Shown here piece after piece: positions 1 through 11,026 of a stretch of 64,000 nucleotides of DNA (the first letter of the stretch is position 1; the number at the start of each line of letters is the position of its first letter). Position numbers and translations under genes: made by a program. Source of the stretch: Mactra quadrangularis (taxonomy: Eukaryota > Mollusca > Bivalvia > Venerida > Mactridae); NCBI GenBank assembly GCA_025267735.1, contig CM046298.1, positions 27,721,866 to 27,785,865 on the forward strand. The letters are read 5' to 3'. The notes under the pieces were generated by a model. It was not told the origin of the DNA. It saw only the letters and a program-made list of their open reading frames with translations, and did no database searches.

Positions 1-25
1 ATTGCCATAATATCAATATGAAAAA

Positions 26-895
26 ATGATGTTTTGTGCTACCTTTGGTGATAGTTATGTTAGAAGACTAGACAAGTATTGTAATGGAAAACTTGACATA
101 TCAAGGCCCCGTGCTTTTTTGGGGGTATCAGGTATGTCAACAAAGAATAAAATACATGAAGAAATAGAGAAACTTATTATGTACAAACCAAAGTAAGTAA
201 CTATCATTGCATACTATACACAATTTTTTTTAAATCGTGCGCTTCGTGACTTTTTATGTGAATACATAAACAACTAATATCACAACCACTCGACCCCGAT
301 AATTTATGATAAGTTTCTACTCACGAGTTTAATGAGTTTTTATATGAGAATATGAAAAATCTTTATCTGGATATCAACTAATGTCGCAACTATTCGACCA
401 CGACAATTTATGATAAGTGACTACATCAGCTTTTTACATTTTATTTTATGCTCTAATCGTATTTACTGTATATACTTTGGTATAACACTTATTTATATAT
501 TTCTATTTTCAGGTATGTTTTTCTCAACGTGGGTGGAAATTCCTTAAGTCATAATGTTACACCCCATGAAGTTTTCTGTGATATCATTGAAATAGTCAAA
601 ACTCTACATGATAATGGCGTGAAGAAAATTTTTTATAACTAGTATAATTGAAAAAGGGTTTTGTCCCGAATTCACTAAGATATGTCTTGAAACATTCAAC
701 AAGATGAGAAACTCATTGAACAGGAAGCTAAAATACCATTTGTATCAAAATGAAAATTGTGAATTCATTCAAATAGGACAGAAAATTTCATACAGAACCT
801 GTATGTTAAGTGACAAGGTTCATTTGGGATATGAAAACAAAGGAATGAAACTGTTTAAATATTATGTTCAAAACTGTTTTAAAAAAACGTACTGA
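26..895 (+). CDS. SGNH/GDSL-hydrolase-like protein, two exons, one frame break
   Basis: Exon 1 runs from ATG 26 to 192, followed by a GTAAGT donor. Exon 2 starts at 513 after a TTTTCAG acceptor and ends at the TGA at 893-895. The split codon joins in phase. Visible SGNH landmarks are GDS near residue 8 (block I serine), a glycine-rich GVSG stretch (block II), GGNS (block III, normally GxND) and DKVHLG near the C-terminus (block V Asp and His). An AATAAA lies near 946. The frame is broken in a T-run near 630-636, where one extra base sends the reading into TAG; the homology resumes one frame over and continues to 895. This may be a true pseudogene or a homopolymer error in the assembly. SGNH domains hydrolyse esters, but the substrate cannot be told here. 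Two more decayed SGNH copies lie near 14 kb, so a mobile-element origin is possible. Confidence 0.6.
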
Positions 896-1043
896 AAACT
901 GTTATTGTATAATTATAAAGTAAACTTGTTTAACAAAGAATGTGCAATAAAAGGATACAATATCATTATTATAATATGTTTATTTTTCTTTCATTTGTTA
1001 TTATTTTTATATTACTTCATCTCGAAACAAGTTCTTAATTAAT

Positions 1044-1127
1044 CGCTCCCTGGATGGGATTCGAACCATCTACCTTGGGCACGAGATTCCAAATCCCAGC
1101 GCGCTACCAACTGCGCTATCGACCCAG
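1044..1127 (-). repeat. tRNA-Pro-derived SINE head
   Basis: The minus strand reads as a tRNA-like box A (GATAGCGCAGTTGGTAGCGC), an anticodon arm with loop TTTGGAA (UGG, proline) and a box B (GGTTCGAATCCC). The acceptor arms do not pair. The same head recurs near 16.5, 18.75, 35.2, 42.5 and 58.1 kb, often with a shared body, so this is a SINE head and not a tRNA gene. Confidence 0.7.
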
Positions 1128-1514
1128 GTTCAGAAGAAAATGTGAATCATGTTACACTTAAAATTAAGGTATACTTTTCAGGCTCTAAAGGAAGTAATGT
1201 ACAAGAGAAATTTCTGCGGTTAGAAATGGAATATCAGCAGAATGAACTGCTTCAGTTACAACGTAGAAGTACTCTAGCTTTAAAATTAATTGCTGTGAAA
1301 TGTAATAAGTCTTCAAACCCTCTGACCTCTAATTACATTCTTTTCCGAGACGAAGACAATAATACGTCAAAGTTCATAATGTGACCGGGTTGTTATTAGG
1401 ACTCTTTCTGCTATTTCTTTCTCTTTCCGTCTTTTATTACTTTCTTTTGGTTCTTTACTTGTTATTCGCCGTTCTGGCTTCTGATTGGTTGAGGCGAATC
1501 CTAAAACACTGACC

Positions 1515-1600
1515 GCTTAACTGACGAGTTAAATATAGTGCGCTTAACTGACGAGTTAAATATAGTGCAATTATGTTCTTAACTGACCAGTTAAATGAAG
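1515..1600. repeat. Short direct repeat with internal hairpin
   Basis: A unit of about 26 bp (CTTAACTGACGAGTTAAATA followed by TAGTGC) occurs twice back to back. A third, diverged copy (TTAACTGACCAGTTAA) follows at about 1580. Each unit contains the inverted repeat TTAACT/AGTTAA. Confidence 0.7.
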
Positions 1601-2500
1601 AGGGGATTAAAAATGACTGTATTGCTTGAGTGTTTTGTTGATATTGTTGGTGTTTTTTGTTGAAATTTTATGATGATGATGTGATATATTATCTAATTCA
1701 ATAATGTCCTTATAAGAAATTATAATTAGATTTTTTTATGAAATCGCTGATAGTTGACGGACATTTGTATGCTTTTGGTCATTTCGTTTGAATTGAGAGT
1801 TTATATTTGTATGACTAGTTTAATTCATTGGTTAGTATTGAACCTTTATGTCTTCCTTTTCATTTCTATGTGGTTTCCTTATGCTTTCTTCTATTTTGAC
1901 CAGTGAACTAGGCTTTCGAATAGTCTTGTTTTTTTTCGTCTCTTTTTATTCGTACCCTGATTTATTCATACTTAAGTAATGTCTGGTTCTTTAATTTATT
2001 AACTTACTTATTAATTAACTAATTTAATAATGGTGGTTTGTATAATTTACCATGCACATCTGTTCTTATTTGTTATTTTCACTAATTTATGTACTTACAG
2101 TCACAGATACCCCTGGTCATGATGAGAGTGTAATAGTATTGTCTTTTGGGAGTGTTTCATCCCATAGATTGGTAAGATATTCATTATCATTTATTCATAT
2201 TTATCATCATTCATCATATTTGCTGAGGTAATAGAAATTATCAAGTTGTTATTGTTAAATCAGCCACTTACGTCATGAGTATTTTATGTATTTTGTATAA
2301 TTGTATGTATTTTATGAATTGTTGAGCTTGCCTCAATAAATGTTATATTGACTGTATAAATTGTATGAAGTAAATGGGCTTGGGCTTCCGTTCTGTCCGA
2401 AACAACATCCGGTAACCAGTATATATTGCCCATTGAGTAAGTCACATGTTATTTGCATTGTCTCTTATTATTGTGTTGTTTTCTCTTTCTGGGGACACAT

Positions 2501-2735
2501 CCTCTCTTTAGAGTTACGTCATCCTCTCTTTAGAGTTACGTCATCCTCTCTTTAGAGTTACGTCATCATCTCTTTAGAGTTACGTCATCATCTCTTTAGA
2601 GTTACGTCATCCTCTCTTTAGAGTTACGTCATCCTCTCTTTAGAGTTACGTCATCATCTCTTTAGAGTTACGTCATCATCTCTTTAGAGTTACGTCATCA
2701 TCTTTAGTTTACGTCTCTTTAGAGGTAGACATCTG
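2501..2735. repeat. 22-bp minisatellite
   Basis: About nine head-to-tail copies of a 22-bp unit start at 2501 with a constant step of 22. The unit starts CCTCTCTTTAGAGTTACG and ends TCAT. Copies differ mainly at one position (CCTC versus CATC). Decayed partial units follow to about 2735. The unit contains the palindrome-like TCTTTAGAG. Confidence 0.9.
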
Positions 2736-3994
2736 TACATTTACATCATCTCTAGTTTTACATCACCTGTTTATATCATGTGACATTGTGAATGAATTAT
2801 AGTTAACTTCAGTTTTGAATGTTATAACATGTGAGACGTGACGTCATTATCATCCTCATTAGTAATTATTATAAGTAATAGAATTGATATATAACTGTAA
2901 TATTGTGTTCCAAGTTATTTCTTGAACCCCAACTTACCTACTTTGGAAGAGAAAAGACACCAAAGTTACAATAAGACAACAAAAGATATATTATAATGCC
3001 ATTGAATGCTATTACCCTCTATGTGGATTTCATCATGACCTTCAGACATGTTCATTGTATTGGTGAAGTTGTTAAAAGAGTGATTGAGGCTCGCCAACCA
3101 AAGTATGAAACATCCAGCTTTATCATTTCATTAATTGAATCACTTATGGAAGAAGTCAATTCTATTGATTACCTATATGGATTAAGAAAATTTTCGACAT
3201 AAGTCTGCAAGGACTAATGTCTCTTAACCAACATTGTAATGCCACTACAATATCCATGAATAAGGGTTTCTCCTACCACATTATTGCCATTCCATACTGG
3301 CTTGTACCATATAGATAATTTAGTCAGATCTAGAAATGGCAGATGCTTGAAAATGTTCCATGGGATGCTTATTATAAAGGAGTTAGATCAACAACCATTA
3401 ACTTGGTCAAACCTTCCTCGTCTGAAATTAGCACTTTCCGAGAAAATGGCTTATCAGCAGAATGAACTGCTTGAGTTACAACGTAGAAGTACACGAGCTT
3501 AATAATTAATTGCTGTGTAATAAGTCATCAAACCCTCTGAGCGCTGTTCAAGGTGTGGCAACGGCGTAAACCCCCCCCCCCCGGCCAAAAAAATCTGTAT
3601 AATGGTAAAAGCCGCATAAACCGAATTTCTCCCAAGACAAAAAACTTACAAAATTAGATATAAATTTTTTAGATGAAGACAATAATACAAAGTCAAAGTT
3701 AATAAGACAACAAGAGATATATTATAATGCCATTGAATGCTATTACCCTCTATGTGGTATTCGTCATGACCTTTAGACATGTTCATTGTATTGGTGAAGT
3801 TATAAAAAGAGTGATTGAGGCTCGCCAACCAAAGTATGAAACATCCAGCTTTATCATTTCACTAATTGAATCATTTATGGCAGAAGTCAATTCTATTGAT
3901 TACTTATCTGAATTAAGAAAATTTCAACATCATTCTGCTAGCACTAATGTTTTCTTATAATATATTATTTTATTATATTTCTTCTTATGTATTA

Positions 3995-4045
3995 CCTTGT
4001 AGTTCGCGAAAATAAAGTATTGTTCTGTTCTGTTCTGTCTTCGTT
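3995..4045 (+). repeat. Possible retroelement 3' end with TTCTG microsatellite
   Basis: An AATAAAGTATT is followed by tandem GTTCT/TTCTG pentamers. Short tandem tails after an AATAAA-like motif are common at the 3' ends of non-LTR retroelements. The same pentamer run occurs near 41048-41075. No reverse transcriptase is visible nearby. Confidence 0.3.
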
Positions 4046-4065
4046 CAGTGCAATGTTATCTCCTT

Positions 4066-4290
4066 TATTTCAAGTGAGAAAAGACAATTTTGGATAGTTT
4101 GAAAGAAGAGTTACATAGATATACGTTTACATCATGTAAATGGTAACTTTCAAGAGGTAACGTATCTCAGAAGCTACAGAAAAATCACTTATTTCTGCCA
4201 CAAGTAGAATAAACAAATTTCATGGAAGGTATGCATATTTCTATTATGTCTGAAGATATATATGCATGTTATGTTCTCTAACATGAACTT
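4066..4290 (+). repeat. Isolated copy of the ~120-bp satellite, block A
   Basis: This is a diverged copy of the unit that is tandemly arranged at 7538-7965 and 11027-11500. It shares blocks such as CAAATTTCATGGAA, GCATATTT and the hairpin TGTTATGTTCTCTAACATG. Confidence 0.65.
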
Positions 4291-4460
4291 TACAATTATT
4301 TGCTTCAACCCAGAAGAGCGTGAAACTGCCTATCGTCGGGAATTCCGGAAAACCGCAAGCAACAGAAGTCTGAAAGTGATGTTGATTTTGGCTACGCTTG
4401 ACAGTCTATATGTCCAATAGCCAAATCATTCAGTACTCATAATTTTAACTTTTCCAGAAA

Positions 4461-4715
4461 ATGGCCGAGTTATCATCTTTACTCGGAGATGAGAGTGAAG
4501 TAAACCACTTCCTAAATCTAGAAAAATCAATATGGCCTCACAAGCCAATCCAATTTCCGGTAGGAACCTGTAGTACTGAGTACTCAAGATTTTCCAGTTT
4601 TTATCGGCACTGGGAACAAAACCACCAGCCAACAAAATTCTCTTACACATGCCCATGCTGCGATAAGAAGTTTTGGAGACGCGATGTGGCGATGCATCAT
4701 CTTAGTTTAATTTAA
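4461..4715 (+). CDS. Small hypothetical ORF with zinc-finger-like C-terminus
   Basis: An 84-residue ORF starts at ATG 4461, just after a CAG that could be a splice acceptor (TTTTCCAG ending at 4457). It ends in a cysteine/histidine cluster (YTCPCCDKKF followed by MHH) that resembles half of a C2H2 finger, but the spacing is not canonical. Transposase relics lie on its right, so it is probably an exon or fragment of an element protein and not a host gene. No function is assigned. Confidence 0.3.
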   Translation: MAELSSLLGDESEVNHFLNLEKSIWPHKPIQFPVGTCSTEYSRFSSFYRHWEQNHQPTKFSYTCPCCDKKFWRRDVAMHHLSLI

Positions 4716-4930
4716 TCTGATAAATATGTTTCTAATTGATAATGTTTACACACTATTCTCACAGAAATTCATAATGTAGTTATTACATCTTGTCTAAAGT
4801 TCATTCTAAAAACTAGGCCATGATTTGTATCATTTGTTTTTAAATAAACATGCATATATATCTGATATCTGACATGTAGTTTGTTTAAAAACTGCCTATC
4901 TGTTTCTGTTAGTTCTGTTGTTTATTTGAG

Positions 4931-5215
4931 TTGAATTTTGATAAAAGGGGATCAAACCTTAGAACAGGCAGCAATCATGTTACAGAACTACTTAAAACAC
5001 TGCGTATTATTTCAGTAATCAATACAACGTCTCGACAAAGGAGAAAGGGGTCAGTTTCTTTAGATTCCCTAAAGACAAGAGGAAGAAAAGGGCATAGATT
5101 AAAGCAGTCAACAGAAAGAACTGGACGCCTAACGACCAATCCTGGATGTGCTCAGAGCATTTTGTTGATGGTTGGTAGGGGGCTGATGCTCACTTAAGCT
5201 CATTGTTATCAATAT
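4931..5215 (+). pseudogene. THAP-domain relic 1
   Basis: One frame reads FFRFPKDKRKKRA, stop, then IKAVNRKNWTP and SWMCSEHFVDG. These are the conserved FxFP, tryptophan and SEHF landmarks of a THAP C2CH zinc-finger DNA-binding domain. A stop interrupts it where the family often has tryptophan. A second copy with the same leading sequence (ACACTGC..ATTATTTCAG, AATCAATACAACGTCTCG) is at 12394-12545. THAP domains are common in host proteins and in several animal DNA transposases. The DDE relic 1 kb downstream suggests a transposon origin. Confidence 0.6.
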
Positions 5216-5649
5216 AAGCTATACTCAATCTTTTAAGGTTTTGTCACTTAACACACTGATACACAACATCAATAAGCATTTTCTTAAATTAAATACAAAA
5301 AAAACCGGATTAATTGGATATATGTACTTCCCTGTAACGAGGTATTAGATAGAAAGGCTTAGTTTCAAGTTCGTATAAGATTAAGTGTTTTAAGTATATT
5401 AATATTGTGTAGTCGAAAGGAAAATACAAAGTATGGAGAAAAGGTTTACAATGATTAAACTACAAAAGCCAAGAATGAAGATACAAGGCATGATCAATGA
5501 TACAGTCAATGTTATTTTATATATTTTCTACTATATTCGTAAATGAGATGATTTTAGACTAAACATAATATCATGACACCAAGAAAGCATTCCGCATTCA
5601 GTTTTCTTTTCTTTCCTTGTTTAAAGCTCATGTAAACAATTATTTTACG

Positions 5650-5880
5650 TGTCATCTAGTCATCAAACCAACTTGTGTTGTGGATTACAATTCCAAGATG
5701 GGTGGAGTCGATCGTTCAGATCAGCTAGCGAAGTACTATACGTTCACTAGAAAGACAAATAAGTGGTGGTTGAAACTTTTCTTCCACATTATTAATCTTG
5801 TTGTGACAAATGCTTTCATCCTGTACAAGAAGAACAATTGTGGGGGGAAATTCTTGACCCAAATATATATAGCATAGTGA
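5650..5880 (+). pseudogene. piggyBac (PGBD-type) transposase C-terminal fragment
   Basis: The translation reads KPTCVVDYNSKMGGVD followed by RSDQL, a YYTF-RKT-KWW block and FFHIINLVVTNAFILYK. This is the highly conserved DDE_Tnp_1_7 stretch of piggyBac/PGBD4-like transposases around MGGVDRSDQ. Only about 70 residues remain; the N-terminal catalytic aspartates and the cysteine-rich tail are absent. It sits between unrelated THAP and Harbinger-like relics. Confidence 0.8.
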
Positions 5881-6054
5881 GGGTTAAAATACTGGCAATA
5901 CTTGAGGAGAGAATACATGTAAACTTCTATAAACACGAATTACCAAAATATTTTCAGCATTTCTATAATATTATCCGTTTAATGTTTATTTACAGATGTT
6001 GCTGTAAACTTCAGTACATGGTGATGTTTTTAATGCTCTAACCAACTTGCTAAG

Positions 6055-6665
6055 AAGAATGGAACTCTTTAATTATAATGCGGGGTGTACTGTCAATTGC
6101 TTCTGCTTAGAAGATCAACGGTTAATGACTCTAATGAAAGTAAGACTTTTTTGAAGGGATTTAGATTTAGCAGTAAGATTCAATACAAGTAGGGGTACTG
6201 TTTCAAACATTGTAAACACTAATACAATGTATTTCAGTCATTCATGCTATTTTATTTTTTGATGTATCAAAAGCTGTTGGGATGCCTAGTCAATTGAAAT
6301 GTAAGGGTTCTATGCCACAGTCTTTCAAAGACTTTAGTTCTGCTAGAATAGCAATTGATGCTACGGAAATGATTCAAGATGTTCAATGGTACATGAATTG
6401 TCAGTCTCTTTCTTAGAGTAGTAATAAAAGGAGACGCTGTCAAAGCTGTAACTTGTGTTGCTCCAAATGGAGTTTCAGTATACTATTCTGATTTGTACCT
6501 AGGGTCAAAATCTGATGCAGCCATAGTTGGACATTCTAAGTCACTTGATCAACTAAACCCATGTGACATGATATTGGCAGATAAGGGTTTCAATATCTTT
6601 GACAAACTACCAACTGGGGTAACATTAAATATTCTCCCTTTTAGGTCAATGTACTAAAGAGGATG
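6055..6665 (+). pseudogene. Harbinger/ISL2EU-like DDE transposase relic
   Basis: Broken frames show an N-terminal helix-turn-helix-like piece near 6105-6215 (EDQRLMTLMK, LDLAVRFNTSRGTVSNI). An IDATEM block (first catalytic Asp) follows near 6355, then YYSDLYLGSKSDAAIV and ILADKGF (second catalytic Asp) near 6570. This order matches DDE_Tnp_4 transposases, which in animals often occur with THAP domains. A stop near 6415 and a missing third acidic block show it is dead. THAP relic 1 at 5 kb may be its displaced N-terminus. Confidence 0.75.
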
Positions 6666-6768
6666 CAGAAATGTTATACATTCCTTAGCTACACTCGTCT
6701 TCACAATAAGAGACTGTGCTAGCAATGAGAAACTAGCAGACAAGTTTTAGATTGAATGGAGAGATCAG

Positions 6769-7002
6769 ATGCTGGAAAACGGCAACAATGAAACCGAAAT
6801 AAATACTGTGAAGCACTTCCATAGCAAGGCTCATGTACTACTTGGATTTCATAAATACATCTGCGATGATCTCAAATCATTTGAAAAAAGCTTAGTTCAA
6901 ACTAATGGACCCAATGGCATTTTCATCAATGTATCTTTTGCCAGAAATAAAAATACAATGTACAGAAAAAACTTAAAACTTTATTCTGCGAAATCTGAAT
7001 AA
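6769..7002 (+). CDS. Hypothetical ORF downstream of the DDE relic
   Basis: A 77-residue open frame (HFHSKAHVLLGFHKYICDDL and onward) follows the Harbinger-like relic with no clear motif. It may be part of a second protein of the same element, or chance. No function is assigned. Confidence 0.2.
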   Translation: MLENGNNETEINTVKHFHSKAHVLLGFHKYICDDLKSFEKSLVQTNGPNGIFINVSFARNKNTMYRKNLKLYSAKSE

Positions 7003-7197
7003 ACATGTATAGACTATTAAGGTAGGTAAATTTAACCTAATTGCTTGAAATATTAAAACATAAAAATGTCAATAACTTTTGAACTAGATATTTCACAATG
7101 CATTTTTTTCTGAAAATGTCTGCAAGTGAAGATAAAGAATATATCATTTACTTGATAAAATAAGAAACTTGAAAATTTGACCAGGGTCCCCATGTAC

Positions 7198-7259
7198 CAT
7201 TCTCGTACCCCGAGATTATCATGATTCTTAATAATCTTGGTAGCCCTTAGGTACGTGAA
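7198..7259. mobile_element. ~70-bp palindromic MITE, copy A (diverged)
   Basis: It begins CATTCTCGTACC and carries AGATTATCATGATTCTTAAT then AATCTTGGTA, which is the palindrome seen in cleaner copies at 33231, 46476 and 55398. The right end is altered (GGTACGTGAAG). A half copy ending GGTACGAGAATG lies at about 7425-7462. Confidence 0.6.
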
Positions 7260-7537
7260 GTATATGTTCAAACAGACCGTGAATTAGGCAAACAAATGAT
7301 TTCGTATTTGACTTTAAGTAGTTAAATGAATATTGATACATGTATACAGAAGTTCATTCACTAGACATTTGTGACATATAACTGGCTACTAAATATCTGG
7401 TCATCCAAGAATTATCACTGGACATTTTACAATAATCTTGGTAGTCCTTAGGTACGAGAATGTATATGTACAAACAGACCGTGAATCAGGAAAAGGTGAT
7501 TTCGTATTTGACTTTCAGAAGTTAAATGAATATTGAT

Positions 7538-7965
7538 GTCATCTCCCCTTATTTCATGTGAGAATAGACAACTTTGGATAGTGTTAAGAGTTTCAGAGAT
7601 ATGCGTTTATATCTTGTAAATGGTAACATTCAAGAGGCAACGTATTTCAGAAGCTATAGAAAAATCACTTATTTCTGTCACAAGTAGAATTAACAAATTT
7701 CATTGGAAGCATGCATATTTGTATTATATCTAAAGAAATATGTCCATGTTATGTTCTCTAACATGAACTTTAAAAACTACAGAAAAATCTTTCGTGGCAA
7801 TCAAAAATAGTATAAACAAATTTCATGGGACGCATGCATATCTTTATTATATCTGAAGAAATGTGTCCATTTTATGTTCTCTAACATGAACCTTTGAAGC
7901 AACAAAAAAATCTTTCGTGTCAATCAAAAATAGTATAAACGAATTTCATGGAAAGTAAACAAAGA
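7538..7965 (+). repeat. ~120-bp tandem satellite, block B
   Basis: About three and a half units are present, each with a CAATCAAAAATAGTATAAAC-type start, AATTTCATGG, GCATAT, TTATATCTGAAGAAAT, and the hairpin TTATGTTCTCTAACATGAAC. The block leads straight into the TatD-like relic. Confidence 0.85.
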
Positions 7966-8775
7966 TGTTACAGGGAACAGACAACTCTATCATCATGCAA
8001 TCGCAGGCTTTTGCTATGCATGATTTCTGCAGATTCTTGAAGGTAGAACAACCCAAAACATTCACTCTATTCCCAAGTAAATCGGTGGGCATTCTTATTC
8101 ATTGGAAGGTAGTATTTTTGATGGCTGCAAGTATTGCTGAAAACGAACGTCTATTTTGGTTTAAGATTTACAAGTCGGAAACTGGACCATTTAAAGCAGA
8201 AATTTAGAAAGAAGACAACCGTGAGTATCCCAAGGCGTTTGATGCCCATTTCCATATGGATAGAACCCTTGAAGATCTTAAATTTCCCCAAACGGATCTC
8301 TTGATGATATCTTGGCGAAGGTTACAGTCAAGGAAGCGAAACGAGTGACCTTACAGGGAGCCGTGACGATCTACTGTGACCATCAAACCCACTCTTCAGA
8401 TGAGGATCTCGGTACCTTACCAGATCAAGCGGGAGTCGGATATCATCCGACATATGCCCGGCTTAATCAAGGCTTAAAGGAAGATGACGATGTCATCCAG
8501 ATGCTGCTTAAACATCTTAAGGTCATCGCTCTTGGAGAGATCGGTATTGATCATACTGAGCCCATGAGACACTGGGCAAGACAAGTGGAAGTATTGGAGA
8601 AACTTCTGCCATTGTTGGAGGACAGGCATGTATTGGTTCTGCACTTACTGCCGAGGAATGAGGGGAGATAACGGTACAGAAGCCTACCTTTTGCTGCTTC
8701 ATTTTCTTAGAAAACATGTACGTTCCAGACACCCCATCCACTTTCATTGTTTTACGAGGGAAACGTGTCCATGTT
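7965..8775 (+). pseudogene. TatD-type (TATDN2-like) metal-dependent nuclease domain, frameshifted
   Basis: Three frames carry consecutive TatD landmarks. FDAHFHMDR at about 8240 is the HxH metal site. ALGEIGIDHT at about 8530 is the metal-binding Glu. VLVLH at about 8632 is another ligand position. IHFHCFT at about 8740 is the HxHCFTG block. Frame breaks occur near 8300 and 8667, and the domain stops where sequence of the 120-bp repeat family begins (GTGTCCATGTTATG near 8766). An ORF at 7965-8207 lies upstream in the same direction and may be its N-terminal region, though it shows no motif. TatD enzymes are Mg-dependent DNases. This copy is dead and is probably a passenger or module of a repeat element. 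Confidence 0.7.
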
Positions 8776-8935
8776 ATGCTCTCCAACATGTATAAAGACC
8801 AGACCCTTTTTTGCTTTTTATGGGTTCATATCAACATCTATAGGAGGTCTGGAAAACCATTTCCTGACGTCAAGGCATGAGGCAGATGCTAACAAGGTGA
8901 ACCTTGTCAATACATAGAATAATATTCCATGTTGA
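8766..8935 (+). repeat. Dispersed repeat, paired with 11475-11650
   Basis: A stretch from GTGTCCATGTTATG through ATGGGTTCATATCAACATCT to TTCCATGTTG is repeated almost unchanged at 11475-11645. In both places it lies between the 120-bp and the 180-200-bp satellites. Confidence 0.8.
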
Positions 8936-9630
8936 CCTGTGAAAGTTCCTATTACGGTTATCATTATTATTATCGTTATAACTATTTTAATTACTATTAT
9001 TTTCTTTTTATTTAATTATTATTGCCATAATTATCAATATATGTACAGGAATGTCACCACTAGTAGACGATGATGGTCGTATAGTACTTGCTGACTGTAA
9101 CAATACTTTTAGCACTATTTCCGATTTTAAGAAAAACGGTCTTGAAATAAAGCTATTACTACGATAAAATTATAACTGTTATTACGATTGTTAATATCAT
9201 TGTTATTTTAACTATTGCTATAATTACCAAAACAGTGATGTCTTGAATAGTAGACAATAGTTATATAGTAGTAGCAGACTATAACAATTATTTCTAAAGT
9301 ATTTTACTTTTTGAGTAAAACAGTCTTGACATAAAGTCATTTTGATAATCATTATTATTCACGTTTTTACTACTACTATTATTATTATTATTATCATTTT
9401 ATCACTATGACATCATTATGATAGTTATAATAATTAACAATACAGGGAAGTTATCAATAGTAGACAATGGTCATCTAGTACTTGCTGACTATAACAATAC
9501 TTTAAGTATTATTTTTTTATTTAAGAAAAAGAAAATCTTGAAATAAAGTCATTTAATTATTATTAATATTCCTATTATTATTTCTGATATTATTATTATA
9601 ATTATCCTTTTCACTGATATTATTATCATT
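8935..9630 (+). repeat. ~180-200-bp satellite, block 1
   Basis: Diverged tandem units are built from a TTATTATTATT-rich half and a conserved core with AATAGTAGACAATGGTCAT, AGTACTTGCTGACTGTAACA and a short palindrome around AGTATTATTTTT ending in CTTGAAATAAAGTCATT. About three to four units are seen. Confidence 0.75.
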
Positions 9631-9639
9631 ATTGTAATA

Positions 9640-10480
9640 ATAAGCCGTTTAGTGATACCTGCGGGACTAATGTTCGAGCACGCGCACAACTGTGACAGGA
9701 ATGCCTTGAACACAGTCAGTTGATTACACATGTAAATCGACTCCACATAATTATGTATCAGCATCACTTCTGATATACAACAGATATTGTCACTTGTGCC
9801 CTTTCTGAAGACCATTTAACTGCATGGATAATTATCTTAAAAAAGATTGGACAAATCAAATATGTAACAGCTTATATTTAAATTTTGTTTAAATTTTGAA
9901 TAAATCTTACTTTAATCAAATTGTTGTTTTCTTAATTAAGATTATTCTGAATTAGTATTTACATAAATTCTAAGGCTAAAGCCAGTATAACTAATCACTC
10001 ACTGCTGCTAGACTAATCAAAGCATTTTTATCTTTTCAAACTGTTCAAATCCTATATTTTTCATTTACAAGCATAATTCTGTTTAATCTGTTAAGTTCCA
10101 ATAATTATATAAGTGTCTTCCGTTGGCTTCAGAATTGATAAATATTTGAATGCTCATGTAAGTATTATTTAACGGTACTCTCGTGCAAATGAGTCGCTCT
10201 AAATTGCCCAAGGCGTTGCTAATTCGCCACATTAGCAATTATTTTAAGTAACATTTTGTATTGCTATATAACAGTAATATTGTATTTACGTATTATATAC
10301 TACTGAATAATTGTCTTTACTTATCATAAAAAATAATTGAATAACTGTTTTAATTGTATATATACCAATTCTGGACACAAAATAAATAGAGTTAATGTTT
10401 GTGGTTTTATACAAATACCAGGTGAAATACCAACAAAGTACACGTTAGCGGTTGACTGAGTGGTGAAAGAAAATCGGGTA
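9640..10480. other. AT-rich stretch without recognisable features
   Basis: I see no supported gene or RNA here. A short block near 9655-9700 (CGGGACTAATGTTC, GCACGCGCACAACTGT) resembles 12335-12360, just before THAP relic 2, and may be a transposon end. Confidence 0.4.
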
Positions 10481-10484
10481 ATAC

Positions 10485-10976
10485 ATGGGCAATCCACAAA
10501 ACCCAGTGGAATACGCAAAGCGTAAACAACTTATTACAGAAGAAATAGACAGTGAACCTGAGTCAAACTCATATCAAAGTGACAGTTTATTATATCTATC
10601 GGATCTAAGTGACAGTTCATTAAATCTGTTGAACCACAGTGACAGTTCATTAAATCTTTCGGATCTCAGTGAAGACAACACAACAATGACGGCAAAAGTT
10701 TCAATGAACAAGTTCTACGAAGAGCCAGGCAGTCGAGTGGCTGACTGGCTTACTAAGTACTGCAGCTTTTGCAATAGGATAAGCTACACAACTGCCAAGA
10801 AACTCAAAGGCATACCATTTTACCAGGAGGGTATTGCCAAAGCATATTATTACAGAAGAAATCAGGGGAGATTACGGACTCCTAACTCATGCATTTAAGG
10901 AACGATTTTCTGGTGATGATGGCACACAGGAGTTGTGTGAAATCAAACAGGGCCAAGAAGAAGGCTCGAGTACCTA
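10485..10976 (+). pseudogene. Ty3-type retrotransposon gag relic
   Basis: A 137-residue ORF starts at ATG 10485 with an acidic, serine/leucine-rich N-terminus holding an imperfect repeat (SDSSLNLSDL). It then carries RVADWLTKYCSFCN and LKGIPFYQEGIAKAYYY, the layout of a Retrotrans_gag capsid domain. The frame breaks near 10862; the adjacent frame continues with THAFKERFSG and ends near 10976 in TAG. No protease, reverse transcriptase, integrase or LTRs are seen, and the 120-bp satellite follows about 50 bp downstream. Confidence 0.6.
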
Positions 10977-11026
10977 GATCACGAGAGTTATTAATGCGAC
11001 CAGAAATATGAACAATCCAGTGGAAA

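Larger units (their letters stand above)
1142..3960 (+). pseudogene. Repeated coding-like relics of an unrecognised element protein
   Basis: Two sequence modules recur here. Module A, containing residues YQQNELLQLQRRST, occurs near 1227-1290 and again near 3447-3500. Module B, encoding RHVHCIGEV-KRVIEARQPK in one frame, occurs at 2996-3202 and 3727-3960 with near-identical DNA over about 200 bp. A fragment DEDNNT follows module A near 1350 and recurs before module B near 3672. The pattern suggests two decayed copies of one multi-exon or frameshifted element gene. The glutamine- and leucine-rich module A could be the coiled-coil end of a transposon DNA-binding protein, but this is a guess. Which frame of module B was the real one is uncertain. 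Confidence 0.35.

Noticed and set aside
1044..1127. Functional tRNA-Pro gene
   Set aside because: The acceptor stem does not pair, and the same head recurs as part of a SINE in many places.
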